Shown piece after piece: positions 1-9,137 of a stretch of 64,000 nucleotides of DNA. Source of the DNA: Sphingomonas faeni (GTDB lineage: Bacteria > Pseudomonadota > Alphaproteobacteria > Sphingomonadales > Sphingomonadaceae). Positions within the stretch are counted from its first letter, which is position 1, and each line of letters starts with the position of its first letter. The stretch spans positions 682,001-746,000 of the forward strand of contig NZ_JALPNF010000001.1 of the NCBI RefSeq assembly GCF_023195535.1, read 5' to 3'. Below the pieces are notes generated by a model. The model was not told where the DNA came from and did not search any database. It saw only the letters and a program-made list of their open reading frames with translations. A program made the position numbers and the translations under genes.

Positions 1-82
1 ACCCCAGCGAAAGCTGGGGTATCCCGGTTGGTGAGCGGGGTGGCTCGAACCGGGAGATCCCAGCTTTCGCTGGGATGACGGA
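1..82. repeat. Intergenic palindromic repeat (CCCAGC/GCTGGG type)
   Basis: A perfect hairpin sits at 1-20 (ACCCCAGC, GAAA, GCTGGGGT) and a second related hairpin with a TTTC core near 57-76. The two arms are roughly inverted copies around a 35-base centre. The layout matches other paired-palindrome elements in this window. It lies just past the 3' end of trxA. Confidence 0.7.
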
Positions 83-96
83 GGGGTGGGTGTTGG

Positions 97-420
97 TTAC
101 GCCAGCTCGCCCTCGAGCCAGGCCTTCAGGCGGCCCTTGGGCTCCGCGCCGACCTTGGTTGCCGCGGGTGCGCCGCCCTTGAACAGGATCATCGTCGGGA
201 TGCCGCGGACGCCGTACTTGCCCGGCGCGTCGGGGTTCTCGTCGATGTTGAGCTTGGCGATCGTCACCTTCTCGCCGAGTTCCTCCGAAATTTCCTCGAG
301 CGAGGGTCCGATCATCTTGCACGGGCCGCACCATTCCGCCCAGAAATCGACGAGCACGGGCCCGTCGGCGTTCAGTACGTCCGCATCGAAGCTGGCATCG
401 GTGATCTGCTTGGTCGCCAT
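97..420 (-). CDS. trxA: Thioredoxin
   Basis: Thioredoxin, a small cytoplasmic disulfide reductase. The 107-residue protein begins [10 protein letters not shown] and carries the active site WCGPC (Cys31 and Cys34) followed by the conserved cis-Pro region GIPTMILF. The chosen start has AAGGAG eight bases upstream; an ATG nine codons earlier lacks a comparable ribosome site. It follows addA on the same strand with a gap of about 64 bases, so it may be co-transcribed with the addB-addA unit, an arrangement often seen in alphaproteobacteria. Full length for the family. Confidence 0.97.
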   Translation of the reverse strand: MATKQITDASFDADVLNADGPVLVDFWAEWCGPCKMIGPSLEEISEELGEKVTIAKLNIDENPDAPGKYGVRGIPTMILFKGGAPAATKVGAEPKGRLKAWLEGELA

Positions 421-484
421 CGTGAATTCTCCTTGGTTAAACGCCATCTAGGGTGGCGCGGTCGTCGGCTCAACCATCGGGGCG

Positions 485-3400
485 CTAGCTTTGCTCCGTC
501 GCCCGATAGCGCGGCTTGTGCTCGGCGAGCAGTTCGGCCGGCAACGCGATCAGCCGCGGGCCGGCGGTGTAGAGCAATGCCGCCTCGACCGACCGTCCCG
601 GAAAGATCACGCGCAGCGCCTCGACATAGGCCGCGAGTTGCTTGACGTGATAGTCCGGCACGTCGGCGAGGCCGTAGGGTGCCCGGCGCCCGGTCTTGAA
701 ATCGACCACGCGGATGCGGTCCGCCTCGATCAACAGGCGATCGACCGTGCCCGATACGACGATGCCGTTGGCGAGCGTCGCGGCGATCGGTGCCTCCGCC
801 AGCGTGTCCGCGCCGAACAGGTCGGCAAAGCGCGGATCGTCGAGTACGCCGGCAACGCTGGCGACGATCTCCGATCGCGCGGCGGCATCGTCGACACCGC
901 CCGCCTTGGCGAGCCAGCGATCTGCCGCCTGCGTGCGCTCGCTCGGCGCTATGGCGGGCAGGCGTTCGAACAGCGCGTGGATCAGCCGCCCGCGTTCCGC
1001 CGCGAGCCGCATCGCCGGGGTTGGAGGCGGATCGGATACCGCATCCTCGCCGAGCGCGGAGGGCGACAGCGGCCGCGGCGGGCGCGCCTCGACCGGGGCC
1101 GGCTGGTGCGCCCAGTCGGGCAGTTGCGCGGTGTTGATCGCGGTCGCCTGGTGCGAGGTCTTGGCGACGATCGCGGGTTGCGCTTCGGTACCGTGGAAGG
1201 TTCTCGCGCCGTCCGCTTCGCCTACCCCCAACGCGAGCAATGCGCGGTCGGCTGCGGCATACCAGCTGTTGGTCGGCGGCACGCCCTGCGCGCGCATGCC
1301 CAGCGCCCCGGCAATCACGAGGCGTTCCTCGGCGCGTGTCGCGGCGACGTAGAACAGCCGCCAATGCTCCTCGAGTTCGCGCTGTTCGGCGGCTGACACG
1401 ACCGCGTCCAACGGCCCGCCGCGTTCGATCGAGCGCGGGCGGAACACCGGGATCGGCGCAGCGCCGGGTTCAGGCGCCCATTTCAGGATCGAACGCGGTG
1501 CCGCCGACGGATCGGCGGTCGCGTCGGCGAGGATCACCAGCGGCGCCTGCAACCCCTTCGCGCCGTGCGCGGTCATTACGCGGACGGCATCGAGCGGCGC
1601 GGACGGATCGCGGACGATCTCGACATCGCCGCGATCGAACCAGTCGAGGAAGCGCTGCAACGACGGCGTCGTCGTGCTCTCGAAGGTCAGCGCGGCGTTG
1701 AGCAGTTCCTCGATCGGGTCGCGCGCCTCGGTGCCTAGCCGGCGGATCAGCTTTCGCCGGCCATCGAGTGGCCCCGACAGCAGTTCCTCAAGAAACTGAT
1801 ACGGGGTGGCAATATCCGCCCGCGCCAGCATCGCCAGCAACGGGGCGAGCCGCGCAGGCGACTGCGTGCGTTGTAGGTGGCGCCACAACGGGCCGGCTTC
1901 CCGCGGTGCCGCCGCCATCAGCTCGTCCTGCGTCCAGCCGATCAACGGCGAGACGAGCAGCGCCGCGACGCTCAAATCGTCCTCGGGCTGCAACACGAAG
2001 CGGATCGTCGCGAGCAGATCCTGCACCGCGAGCGGGGCATTCAGCCGCAGGCGATCGACGCCCGCGACCGGCACGCCCTCGGCATAGAGCCGCGCGACGA
2101 TCAGTGAGGCGAGATCGCCACGTCGCTTGACCAGGATCATCACGTCCTCGGGCCGCAACCGCCGCCCTTTGCTCTCCAGCATCAAGCCGGTCTCGGGCGA
2201 GAGCCAGCCCTTCACCGCGCGCGCGATATCGCTGGCGAGCTTGCGCACCGCGTCGTCGACCCAGCCCTCCTCGTCGGCTTCGTTGCCGCCGGCTGAGACC
2301 GACGGCCACAGGGTCACGTTGCCGGGACCGGCGACTTCGCTCGCGTGACGCTCGACCTCGCCCGCGATGCCGAGACCCGGCTCGCCGATCGCATCGATCG
2401 CCGCGTCGACGAACTCCAGCACGGTTCGCGTCGATCGGAACGAGTGGCGGAGCGACAGTCGCGCCAAGGGCAGCCCGCGCTCTTCCTCGGGCCAGTCGTC
2501 GTCGCCCTCGGCTTCGCTCGCACGGCCGCCGAAATACTGTTCGGCGGCCTGGAAATTGAGCGGATCGGTGCCCTGAAACCCGAAGATCGCCTGCTTGTAA
2601 TCGCCGACCGTGAACAGCGTTCGCGTCGACGGCGCATAGATGCCGCGGCCGACGAAGAACTCGTCCGCCAGCGCGCGGACGATCCGCCATTGGTGGCCGT
2701 TGGTGTCCTGCGCCTCGTCGATCAGCAAATGCTCGGTCGCCTGGTCGAGCTTGTAGCGCACCCATTCGCCGATCCCCGGCTGGTCGAGAAGCGCCACCGT
2801 CGTCGCGATCAAATCGTCGAAATCGACGGCCCCCGCGCGCCGCTTGGCGAAGGCATAGGCTCGCGCGTAATCACGGCCGACTTCCAGCCCGTCCGCCAGC
2901 AGGTCGCAGTAGGTCGCGCGCTGGACCATCGATAGGACGTCGGTGCACGCCTCGCCCAGATCGCGCGCGAGCACTTCGTAATCGGGCTCGGCATCGATCA
3001 GTTTCTTCGAGGCTTTGCGCTGCGTACCCGTGCCGGTCAGCACGACGCTGGCGAGGTCTGCCAATGTCGCCGCGCGATCTTCGGAGTCGAGCCAGCGCTG
3101 AACGGTCGCCGCTGTGGCCTGGCCCGTTGCCGTCCCCCAGGCGCGGTTGGCGGCAGCGATGCGCGCGATCGCATCGAGGTCGAGCGCGTCGCACCACTCG
3201 GCGATCGCCTCGTCGATGTCGCCGGACGGAAGCCCGAGTTCGCGCCGTAGCCAAGGCTGGATGCCGACCGGCAGCGCCTCCAACGCGGGCAGCGCGCGGG
3301 CGCAGGCGAGCAGGAACGCCTCCGCCCCGCCCTCGCCCATCCGCAGCGACAGCCGCCCGACGATCTCGACCGGGCGTTCGCGGCCATCGCGCTCGGCATC

Positions 3401-3916
3401 GGACAGCATCGTCGCCAGCGCCTCGCGTGCGAGCCCCGCCTCCTCGCGCGCCTCCAAGGGGCGGAACCCCGGCGTCAGGCCAGCCTCGACCGGGAACGCC
3501 GCCAGCAAGCCCTGACAAAATCCGTGGATCGTCTGGATGCGCAAGCCGCCGCCCGGGGCGTCGAGCACCTTGGCGAACAGCGTCCGCGCCCGGTCTTGCA
3601 ACGCCTGCACCGGGCTCTCGCCGAGCGCGATCAGGTCTGCCGCGAGCGCCGGCGCGGGCATCCGCACCCAGGCCGCAAGGCGTCCGTTGATCCGCTGCGC
3701 CATCTCGGCCGCACCCGCCTTGGTGAAGGTCAAGCACAGGATCGCGCCGGGATCGACACCGCGCAACAGCAGCCGGAACACGCGGGCCGCCAGCACCTGC
3801 GTCTTGCCGGTGCCCGCCGACGCGGACAGCCACACGTGCGACGCCGGGTTGCTCGCATCGGCCTGCGCGCCCCTCAGCCGGGGCAGCGTGGCGAGCGCGT
3901 CACCGCTCACGGCCAT
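485..3916 (-). CDS. addA: Double-strand break repair helicase AddA
   Basis: AddA, the UvrD-type helicase and nuclease subunit of the AddAB complex, which processes double-strand ends for RecA. The 1143-residue protein has a Walker A motif near residues 31-39 (SASAGTGKT), a Walker B region with DEAQDT near residue 400, further superfamily 1 helicase motifs (HGAKGLQAP in the second half), and a C-terminal PD-(D/E)XK nuclease with VVDFKTG. Its start overlaps the end of addB by 17 bases, which indicates translational coupling. Length and domain order are normal. Confidence 0.97.
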   Translation of the reverse strand: MAVSGDALATLPRLRGAQADASNPASHVWLSASAGTGKTQVLAARVFRLLLRGVDPGAILCLTFTKAGAAEMAQRINGRLAAWVRMPAPALAADLIALGESPVQALQDRARTLFAKVLDAPGGGLRIQTIHGFCQGLLAAFPVEAGLTPGFRPLEAREEAGLAREALATMLSDAERDGRERPVEIVGRLSLRMGEGGAEAFLLACARALPALEALPVGIQPWLRRELGLPSGDIDEAIAEWCDALDLDAIARIAAANRAWGTATGQATAATVQRWLDSEDRAATLADLASVVLTGTGTQRKASKKLIDAEPDYEVLARDLGEACTDVLSMVQRATYCDLLADGLEVGRDYARAYAFAKRRAGAVDFDDLIATTVALLDQPGIGEWVRYKLDQATEHLLIDEAQDTNGHQWRIVRALADEFFVGRGIYAPSTRTLFTVGDYKQAIFGFQGTDPLNFQAAEQYFGGRASEAEGDDDWPEEERGLPLARLSLRHSFRSTRTVLEFVDAAIDAIGEPGLGIAGEVERHASEVAGPGNVTLWPSVSAGGNEADEEGWVDDAVRKLASDIARAVKGWLSPETGLMLESKGRRLRPEDVMILVKRRGDLASLIVARLYAEGVPVAGVDRLRLNAPLAVQDLLATIRFVLQPEDDLSVAALLVSPLIGWTQDELMAAAPREAGPLWRHLQRTQSPARLAPLLAMLARADIATPYQFLEELLSGPLDGRRKLIRRLGTEARDPIEELLNAALTFESTTTPSLQRFLDWFDRGDVEIVRDPSAPLDAVRVMTAHGAKGLQAPLVILADATADPSAAPRSILKWAPEPGAAPIPVFRPRSIERGGPLDAVVSAAEQRELEEHWRLFYVAATRAEERLVIAGALGMRAQGVPPTNSWYAAADRALLALGVGEADGARTFHGTEAQPAIVAKTSHQATAINTAQLPDWAHQPAPVEARPPRPLSPSALGEDAVSDPPPTPAMRLAAERGRLIHALFERLPAIAPSERTQAADRWLAKAGGVDDAAARSEIVASVAGVLDDPRFADLFGADTLAEAPIAATLANGIVVSGTVDRLLIEADRIRVVDFKTGRRAPYGLADVPDYHVKQLAAYVEALRVIFPGRSVEAALLYTAGPRLIALPAELLAEHKPRYRATEQS

Positions 3917-6860
3917 ACCATTCGTCGCGTCGCATCAGCTGGTCGTACTCGGCATAGGGTGCGTATTCGGGGACGAGCTTGGCCGTGAACGCGGCGCTGC
4001 CGGTGAGCCATTCGCCGACGACTTCGGTGAAATTGTGCGCGGCGATTGACGTGAACTCGACGGTCGGGATCTTGTCGCGCTTGCCCTCGGGATCGACCGG
4101 GCTTTCGATATAGCCGAACGCATCGCGCTTCTTGCCGAGCGACCAATATTCGAACGCGCCCGCGGTGCCACGCACGTCCTCGAACCCTCCGCGCTCGGCG
4201 ATCAGGCCGAGCAGTCCGAGTTGCAGGCTGTAACCCGCGCGAACCGCGGTCGGCGAAGGTGGCTTGCCGGTCTTGTAGTCGATCACGGCGAGGCGCCCGT
4301 CGGGCATTTTGTCGATGCGGTCATAGCGGCCCGACAAGGTGACGCCGGCGATCTCGATCTTGCCCTTGCCCTCGGCGCTGGCGACCGTGCGGCCGTCCAG
4401 CCCTTGCGCCACGATCGCGCCGGCGATCCAGTCGATCGCCTCCAGCAGGCGCGGCTGCCACAGCGCGCGCATCATGGGATGCGTGCGCTCGTCGTCGAGC
4501 ATCGCCTTCGCGCGTTGGCGGAGCGTGTCGACGGTGCAGTTGTCCTGCTTCCACCATTGCTCGAGGATGTCGTGCACCGCGGTACCGCGCCATGCCGCGC
4601 TGGGGTCGGCATCGACCGGGTCGAGCGGCATCAACCCGAGCACGCGGCGCGCGTAGAAGGCGTAAGGGTCGGCCTTCAGGCGATCGACCTCGGTGACGGA
4701 GATTGCCTTGGGCCGCAGTATGGCAGGTGGCGAAGGTGCGGGTCGATCCGCCGGGAGATGCTCGCCCGGGTCGTCGAGCGCTCGGGTCCAGCCTTCAAGG
4801 GCAGACGCACGCTCAAATCGATCTCCCGCCAGCGCCTGCAACCGCAGCCATAACCGGGACGCCAGCGCGGGCGACTTCGCATCCCGCCGTGCCCGAGTGA
4901 CAACCGCGCGAGGTGCGCCGAGCGCCTGTGCGAAATCATGCGCGGCGGTGCCGACACGTCGTTCCAGACCCGGCAGTCCGAGCTCCATGCGGATACGAGG
5001 TGCCAGCCAAGGATCGGGCGCGGGCCGCCCGGGCCACACGCCTTCGTTCAACCCACCCAGCACCATGACATCGGCCGTCTGCAACCGCGCCTCGATCAGG
5101 CCGTAGATCGCCAGCCGCGGATGCCCGCCGGGCGCCGGCCGCACCGCGACCTCGTCGAGTAATGTCCGCAACAACTGCGGCAGTTCGCGCGGATCGATCC
5201 GGGGTGGTCCGGCGGGAGCTTCGGCTTCCAGATCGGCCAGGAATTCGGCTGCGGCACGGCCTGCCAGCCCCGACCAGAGATTGTCGCCGCACAGGGTCTG
5301 CGCCGTCTCGCGCAGACAGGCAAGGACCAAAGCCAAGGGCTGCGGTCCCTGATCGAACGCACCGGCCAGCGGCGTCAGCAACGGCTGGACGTCGGCCCAC
5401 CATGTCGCCGTGGTACCCTTGCGCTCCTCCAGATGGCCGGCAATCCCGTCGAGCCCCGCCGCCGGTCGTGGTCCGCGCAACCGTCGGTCGAGCGCGCGCG
5501 CGCCGTCTAGCCACAGCAAGCGATCCTCGCCGGAGCGCACCAGCGGATGCTTAAGCAACGCCAGCAGCGCGAGCGGCGAGAAGCGCTGCGCCGCTGCCTC
5601 GGCCAGCGCGAGCAACAAAGTCCCCGGCGGCAGGATCGAAAGAGGCCGGCCCGCGCTGTCGTCGATCCCGATGCCCCAGCGTCCGAGATGCGCCGCCACT
5701 CGCCGCGCCAAAGCTCGATCCGGCGTAACGAGTGCGGCCGTGCGCTCGGGCACTTCCAGTGCCTCGCGAAGGACGAGCGCAATCGCCTGCGCTTCTTCCG
5801 CCGGGGTCGCGAGTTCGGCTGCGGTCACGCCCTTCAGGCGGCGATCCTCCGCCGCGATCTGCGTCCATTTGCCGGTGAAGTCGGCGGGCGCCAGCGCGTT
5901 GGCGATCGCCCGGCCGCGCGCGGCATCGGCATCATGCCCGCCGCCTTCGCGCCAGGTCTGGACCTCGCCGCGGGCGATGCCCATGCGCAGGAGCATCAGC
6001 TTGGCATCGAACTGTGGGTGCGTCTCGATCGAGCGGCGCGTGAGCCCGGTCACCGGGTGCGGATCGTGCGGGCCGAGCGCGTCCCATTCCTCGTCCGGCA
6101 GCGCGAGGTCCAAGCCGGCGAACACCACCATTCCCTGCGGCATGTCGGCGATGCACCGGAGCAGCCGCGCGACCGCGGGCGCGGAATCGGTCACGCCTGC
6201 CGCACACACGATCCCCGCCGGGGGCGCATTCCGCCAGCGCTGGGTGAGCCGGTCGAGCAGCGCCGAGCGCCGCGTCGCCGCGTCGATCCGCTCCAGCCGC
6301 GCGAGTTCGCCCGGCCAGCGTTGCAGCACGATCTCGAACGTCGCCAGCGCGCCCCGCCAATGCTCGGTGAGTTCGGGGCCGAGTTCGATGTCGCGCAACC
6401 GGGTCGGCGGCACCTCCTCGACCAGCAACTGGTCGAGCGTCCGCGCGAGTTCTCCCGCGAGCCGCACCGCCTCCGCCGCGTCGACCGGGTGGCCTTCGCG
6501 GGCGCGCTCCTCCGACACCAGCCGCGCCAGGATCATCCGCCGCTGATACGGTGGCACGGCGGGAAGCGGCGGATCGATATCGTCCGCCGGATCGAGCGCG
6601 GCGCCGACCGCCTCGCCCATCTCCGGGTCGCCCAGCGCCACGAGGCGCGGCAACACGAGCCCACCGCCGCTCGCGCGGACGAACGCCTCGGTGACCGCCT
6701 TCACCGCGCGGTTGTTCGGCAACACGACCAGTGCGCGGGCGAGCGCCAGCGGATCGCGTCCCGCCTGCCGCGTCAGCCCGGCGACGAGCGCATCCGCGAA
6801 CGCGCGGTGCGCGGGGATCCTGTAGAGCGTCGGACGACCCGCCGTGGCGACATCAGCCAT
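3900..6860 (-). CDS. addB: Double-strand break repair protein AddB
   Basis: AddB, the second subunit of AddAB; it pairs with AddA in end resection. This is the alphaproteobacterial form: 986 residues, with VVLPNNRA near the N-terminus where Firmicutes AddB has a Walker A motif, and a C-terminal nuclease domain showing SGRYDRID and VIDYKTGKP. I see no C-terminal cysteine cluster of the kind that binds iron-sulfur in Bacillus AddB. It overlaps murU by 8 bases upstream and addA by 17 bases downstream, so it sits in the middle of a tightly packed operon. Confidence 0.95.
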   Translation of the reverse strand: MADVATAGRPTLYRIPAHRAFADALVAGLTRQAGRDPLALARALVVLPNNRAVKAVTEAFVRASGGGLVLPRLVALGDPEMGEAVGAALDPADDIDPPLPAVPPYQRRMILARLVSEERAREGHPVDAAEAVRLAGELARTLDQLLVEEVPPTRLRDIELGPELTEHWRGALATFEIVLQRWPGELARLERIDAATRRSALLDRLTQRWRNAPPAGIVCAAGVTDSAPAVARLLRCIADMPQGMVVFAGLDLALPDEEWDALGPHDPHPVTGLTRRSIETHPQFDAKLMLLRMGIARGEVQTWREGGGHDADAARGRAIANALAPADFTGKWTQIAAEDRRLKGVTAAELATPAEEAQAIALVLREALEVPERTAALVTPDRALARRVAAHLGRWGIGIDDSAGRPLSILPPGTLLLALAEAAAQRFSPLALLALLKHPLVRSGEDRLLWLDGARALDRRLRGPRPAAGLDGIAGHLEERKGTTATWWADVQPLLTPLAGAFDQGPQPLALVLACLRETAQTLCGDNLWSGLAGRAAAEFLADLEAEAPAGPPRIDPRELPQLLRTLLDEVAVRPAPGGHPRLAIYGLIEARLQTADVMVLGGLNEGVWPGRPAPDPWLAPRIRMELGLPGLERRVGTAAHDFAQALGAPRAVVTRARRDAKSPALASRLWLRLQALAGDRFERASALEGWTRALDDPGEHLPADRPAPSPPAILRPKAISVTEVDRLKADPYAFYARRVLGLMPLDPVDADPSAAWRGTAVHDILEQWWKQDNCTVDTLRQRAKAMLDDERTHPMMRALWQPRLLEAIDWIAGAIVAQGLDGRTVASAEGKGKIEIAGVTLSGRYDRIDKMPDGRLAVIDYKTGKPPSPTAVRAGYSLQLGLLGLIAERGGFEDVRGTAGAFEYWSLGKKRDAFGYIESPVDPEGKRDKIPTVEFTSIAAHNFTEVVGEWLTGSAAFTAKLVPEYAPYAEYDQLMRRDEWYGRER

Positions 6861-7608
6861 CCGCGAGGATCGCCTCGGTCCGGGGAATCGCGGCGGGCGT
6901 GCCGACGTCGAACCACAGGCCCTGATGGACCTGACCGTAAGCGCGGCCTGCCGCGATCGCGCGATCCCAGAAGATATTGGTCGAGAACGGCCCCTCCGGC
7001 CAGTCCGCGATCACGCGCGGATGCAGGATCTGGATGCCGGTATAGGCGAACGGCGCGAGCCGGCCGGACTTGCGCCGCCCACTGATCCGGCCATCGGCGG
7101 CAAGGTAGAAATCGCCCGGCCCGCGGTGATTATGCGCACGCGCGAGCGGCACCATCAGCAGCAGCGCATCCATCTTGGCGTCGTCCCAGCGCGACGCGAG
7201 CAGCTTGATCGCATCGACCGGGCCGTCGATCCAGAGATTGTCGCTGTTGACCACCAGCACCGGGGCGTCGCCGAGCAGATGCCGCGCCTGGACGAGCCCG
7301 CCGCCCGTCTCCATCAGCATTTTCCGCTCGTCGGAGATCACCACGTCGATCCCGTCGAACCGGTCGGTGACGTGCGCCTCAAGCGTGTCCGCCAGATAAT
7401 GCACGTTGACGACCGCGCGCTTGATCCCGGCCGCCTGCAACCGCTCGAAGACGTGATCGATCAACGGCTTGCCCGCGACCTTCACCAGCGGCTTGGGGCG
7501 GGTCGCGGTCAGCGGCCGCATCCGCTTGCCGAGGCCGGCGGCCATCACCATCGCCGTTTCGGGGACGACGCCGCGGGGCACCGGGCGGATCGTCTGCTGG
7601 CGGGTCAC
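6853..7608 (-). CDS. murU: MurU-type nucleotidyltransferase
   Basis: Sugar nucleotidyltransferase of 251 residues, most likely N-acetylmuramate-1-phosphate uridylyltransferase. It has the nucleotidyltransferase signature MVMAAGLGKRMRPLT followed by RPKPLVKV, and VVNSDNLW, which holds the metal-binding Asp. The chosen GTG start overlaps the amgK stop in GTGA, giving a four-base overlap; this is shorter than the longest open frame but fits coupling. In the known AmgK/MurU route the pair converts MurNAc to UDP-MurNAc, bypassing de novo synthesis and fosfomycin-sensitive MurA. The assignment rests on family and on the amgK neighbour. Confidence 0.88.
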   Translation of the reverse strand: MTRQQTIRPVPRGVVPETAMVMAAGLGKRMRPLTATRPKPLVKVAGKPLIDHVFERLQAAGIKRAVVNVHYLADTLEAHVTDRFDGIDVVISDERKMLMETGGGLVQARHLLGDAPVLVVNSDNLWIDGPVDAIKLLASRWDDAKMDALLLMVPLARAHNHRGPGDFYLAADGRISGRRKSGRLAPFAYTGIQILHPRVIADWPEGPFSTNIFWDRAIAAGRAYGQVHQGLWFDVGTPAAIPRTEAILADG

Positions 7609-8594
7609 GCGCTCAGGACCAGCGGGTCGCCGCGCAATTCGGCCGGGACGTTCGCTTCGAACCACGCGGCGACCGGTGCCAACACCGGTTGCGCAAGATC
7701 GCGCCGAAGATAGGTCCAGACGCGCGGACACATCGTCGGGTAATGCGGCTTGCCGTCGCGCTGCCACAGCCGCGTGAAGATGCCGAGGATCTTGGCATTC
7801 CGCTGCGCGCCGAGCACGTGATACGCGTTCATGAAGGCCTCGTCCGCGTCGGTGGCGGCGCGATACCGGTCGAGCATCGCCGCCTCGACCGTCGGGTCGA
7901 CCGTCCGCCGGGCGTCCTGCAACAGCGACACGAGATCATAGGCCGGATGGCCCGCCAACGCGTCCTGGAAATCGAGCAGCCCGAGTGACCGCTCCGGCCC
8001 GACCAGCATCAAATTTTCGGCATGGTAGTCCCGCAGCACGGTGACCGGCGTTTCGGCGATGGCGTGGCCAAACACTACCTCCCATGCTGCATCCCAGCCC
8101 GCGAGATCGGGCTCGATCCCGACCGCCGGGCAATACCATTCGACGAACAGCCCCGCCTCGCGCTTCAGCACCGCGCGATCATAGGGCGGCACGGGCCCTG
8201 CCGGATGTCCGCGCAACCGCACGAGCAGGTCGATCGCCGGCGCATAGAGCGACAGTTCGTCGGCCGGTGCCGCATCGACCGTCTCGCGCAGACGGATATC
8301 GCCGAAATCCTCGATCAGCACGAGCCCCTGGTCGAGATCGCACGCGAGGATCGCCGGCGCCGCGAAGTCGCGCTCGACCAGCCATTCGGCGATGGCGATG
8401 AACGGTCGCGGGTCCTCGTGCGGCGGCGGTGCGTCCATGAGGATGGCCTGGCGCCCCCCCTCTTCGGCGCCGGCAATCGCCCGGAAATAACGCCTGAACG
8501 ACGCATCGCCGGCGACCGGGAGGATCTGCGCGGCTCCCCAGCCATGAGCAGCGAGAAAAGCGGCGGCGCCGGGCGGCGGGGTCATGTCGGCCAT
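7605..8594 (-). CDS. amgK: N-acetylmuramate/N-acetylglucosamine kinase AmgK
   Basis: Aminoglycoside-phosphotransferase-fold kinase that phosphorylates the anomeric position of MurNAc or GlcNAc in cell-wall recycling. The 329-residue protein has the catalytic loop LRDYHAEN (Asp189, Asn194) and the metal-binding LLDFQDA (Asp208). The start chosen has GGAGG five bases upstream and overlaps tsaE by 13 bases; a second ATG three codons on would give an ATGA overlap. It is coupled to murU by a GTGA overlap. The tsaE-amgK-murU order is common in alphaproteobacteria. Confidence 0.92.
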   Translation of the reverse strand: MADMTPPPGAAAFLAAHGWGAAQILPVAGDASFRRYFRAIAGAEEGGRQAILMDAPPPHEDPRPFIAIAEWLVERDFAAPAILACDLDQGLVLIEDFGDIRLRETVDAAPADELSLYAPAIDLLVRLRGHPAGPVPPYDRAVLKREAGLFVEWYCPAVGIEPDLAGWDAAWEVVFGHAIAETPVTVLRDYHAENLMLVGPERSLGLLDFQDALAGHPAYDLVSLLQDARRTVDPTVEAAMLDRYRAATDADEAFMNAYHVLGAQRNAKILGIFTRLWQRDGKPHYPTMCPRVWTYLRRDLAQPVLAPVAAWFEANVPAELRGDPLVLSA

Positions 8595-9025
8595 CGCGAC
8601 CTCCAAGCTTCCGGCACCTCGACTGTCAAGCCGCGCGTGCCGTCCGGCTCGATCGTCAGGCTCAAGCGAAGCGCATCGGGCCAGTGATCGGGGCCTGCGC
8701 GCTCGGGCCATTCGACGAGGAGGAGCGAATCATACCGGGCGTCGTCGAGCGCGAGTTCCTCGATCTCGCCGGGGTCCTCGATCCGGTAGAGGTCGACGTG
8801 TAGGACCGGGAAACGCACTTCGGGCGGCTCATAGGGCTGGACGATCGCGAAGCTGGGGGACGGTGCTTCGCCGGCGAGCCCGAGCGCCGCGAGCAGCCCG
8901 CGGGCGACGCTGGTCTTGCCCGCGCCGAGCGCGCCCTGAAGGGTGATGACGTCGCCGGGGCGGACGCGCTCGGCCAGCAGCGCCCCGAATGCCTCGGTAG
9001 CTTGCGGATCGAGGAGTCTCACCAC
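8582..9025 (-). CDS. tsaE: tRNA t6A biosynthesis ATPase TsaE
   Basis: TsaE (YjeE family), the small ATPase needed with TsaB, TsaC and TsaD for threonylcarbamoyl-adenosine at position 37 of ANN-decoding tRNAs. The 147-residue protein shows Walker A GALGAGKTS near residues 30-38 and the family segment HVDLYRIEDP. It is translated just ahead of amgK with overlapping ends. A 112-base gap carrying a palindromic repeat separates it from divL. Confidence 0.96.
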   Translation of the reverse strand: MVRLLDPQATEAFGALLAERVRPGDVITLQGALGAGKTSVARGLLAALGLAGEAPSPSFAIVQPYEPPEVRFPVLHVDLYRIEDPGEIEELALDDARYDSLLLVEWPERAGPDHWPDALRLSLTIEPDGTRGLTVEVPEAWRSRWPT

Positions 9026-9030
9026 CCTCC

Positions 9031-9126
9031 GTCACCCCGGACCTGTTCCGTGGTCCACCCGTCCGCATTCTCTACGGCCGGCAAGCACGCGAAACGGTGG
9101 ATGCCGGAACAAGCCCGGCACGACGG
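9031..9126. repeat. Intergenic palindromic repeat (CGTCACCCCGGAC family)
   Basis: Starts with CGTCACCCCGGAC and ends with CCGGCACGACGG, with internal GGTCCAC and GGTGGATGCCGGAAC. A close relative lies at 48136-48232 with nearly the same two ends. It fills the gap between divL and tsaE. Confidence 0.65.
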
Positions 9127-9137
9127 AGTGGCAGTAA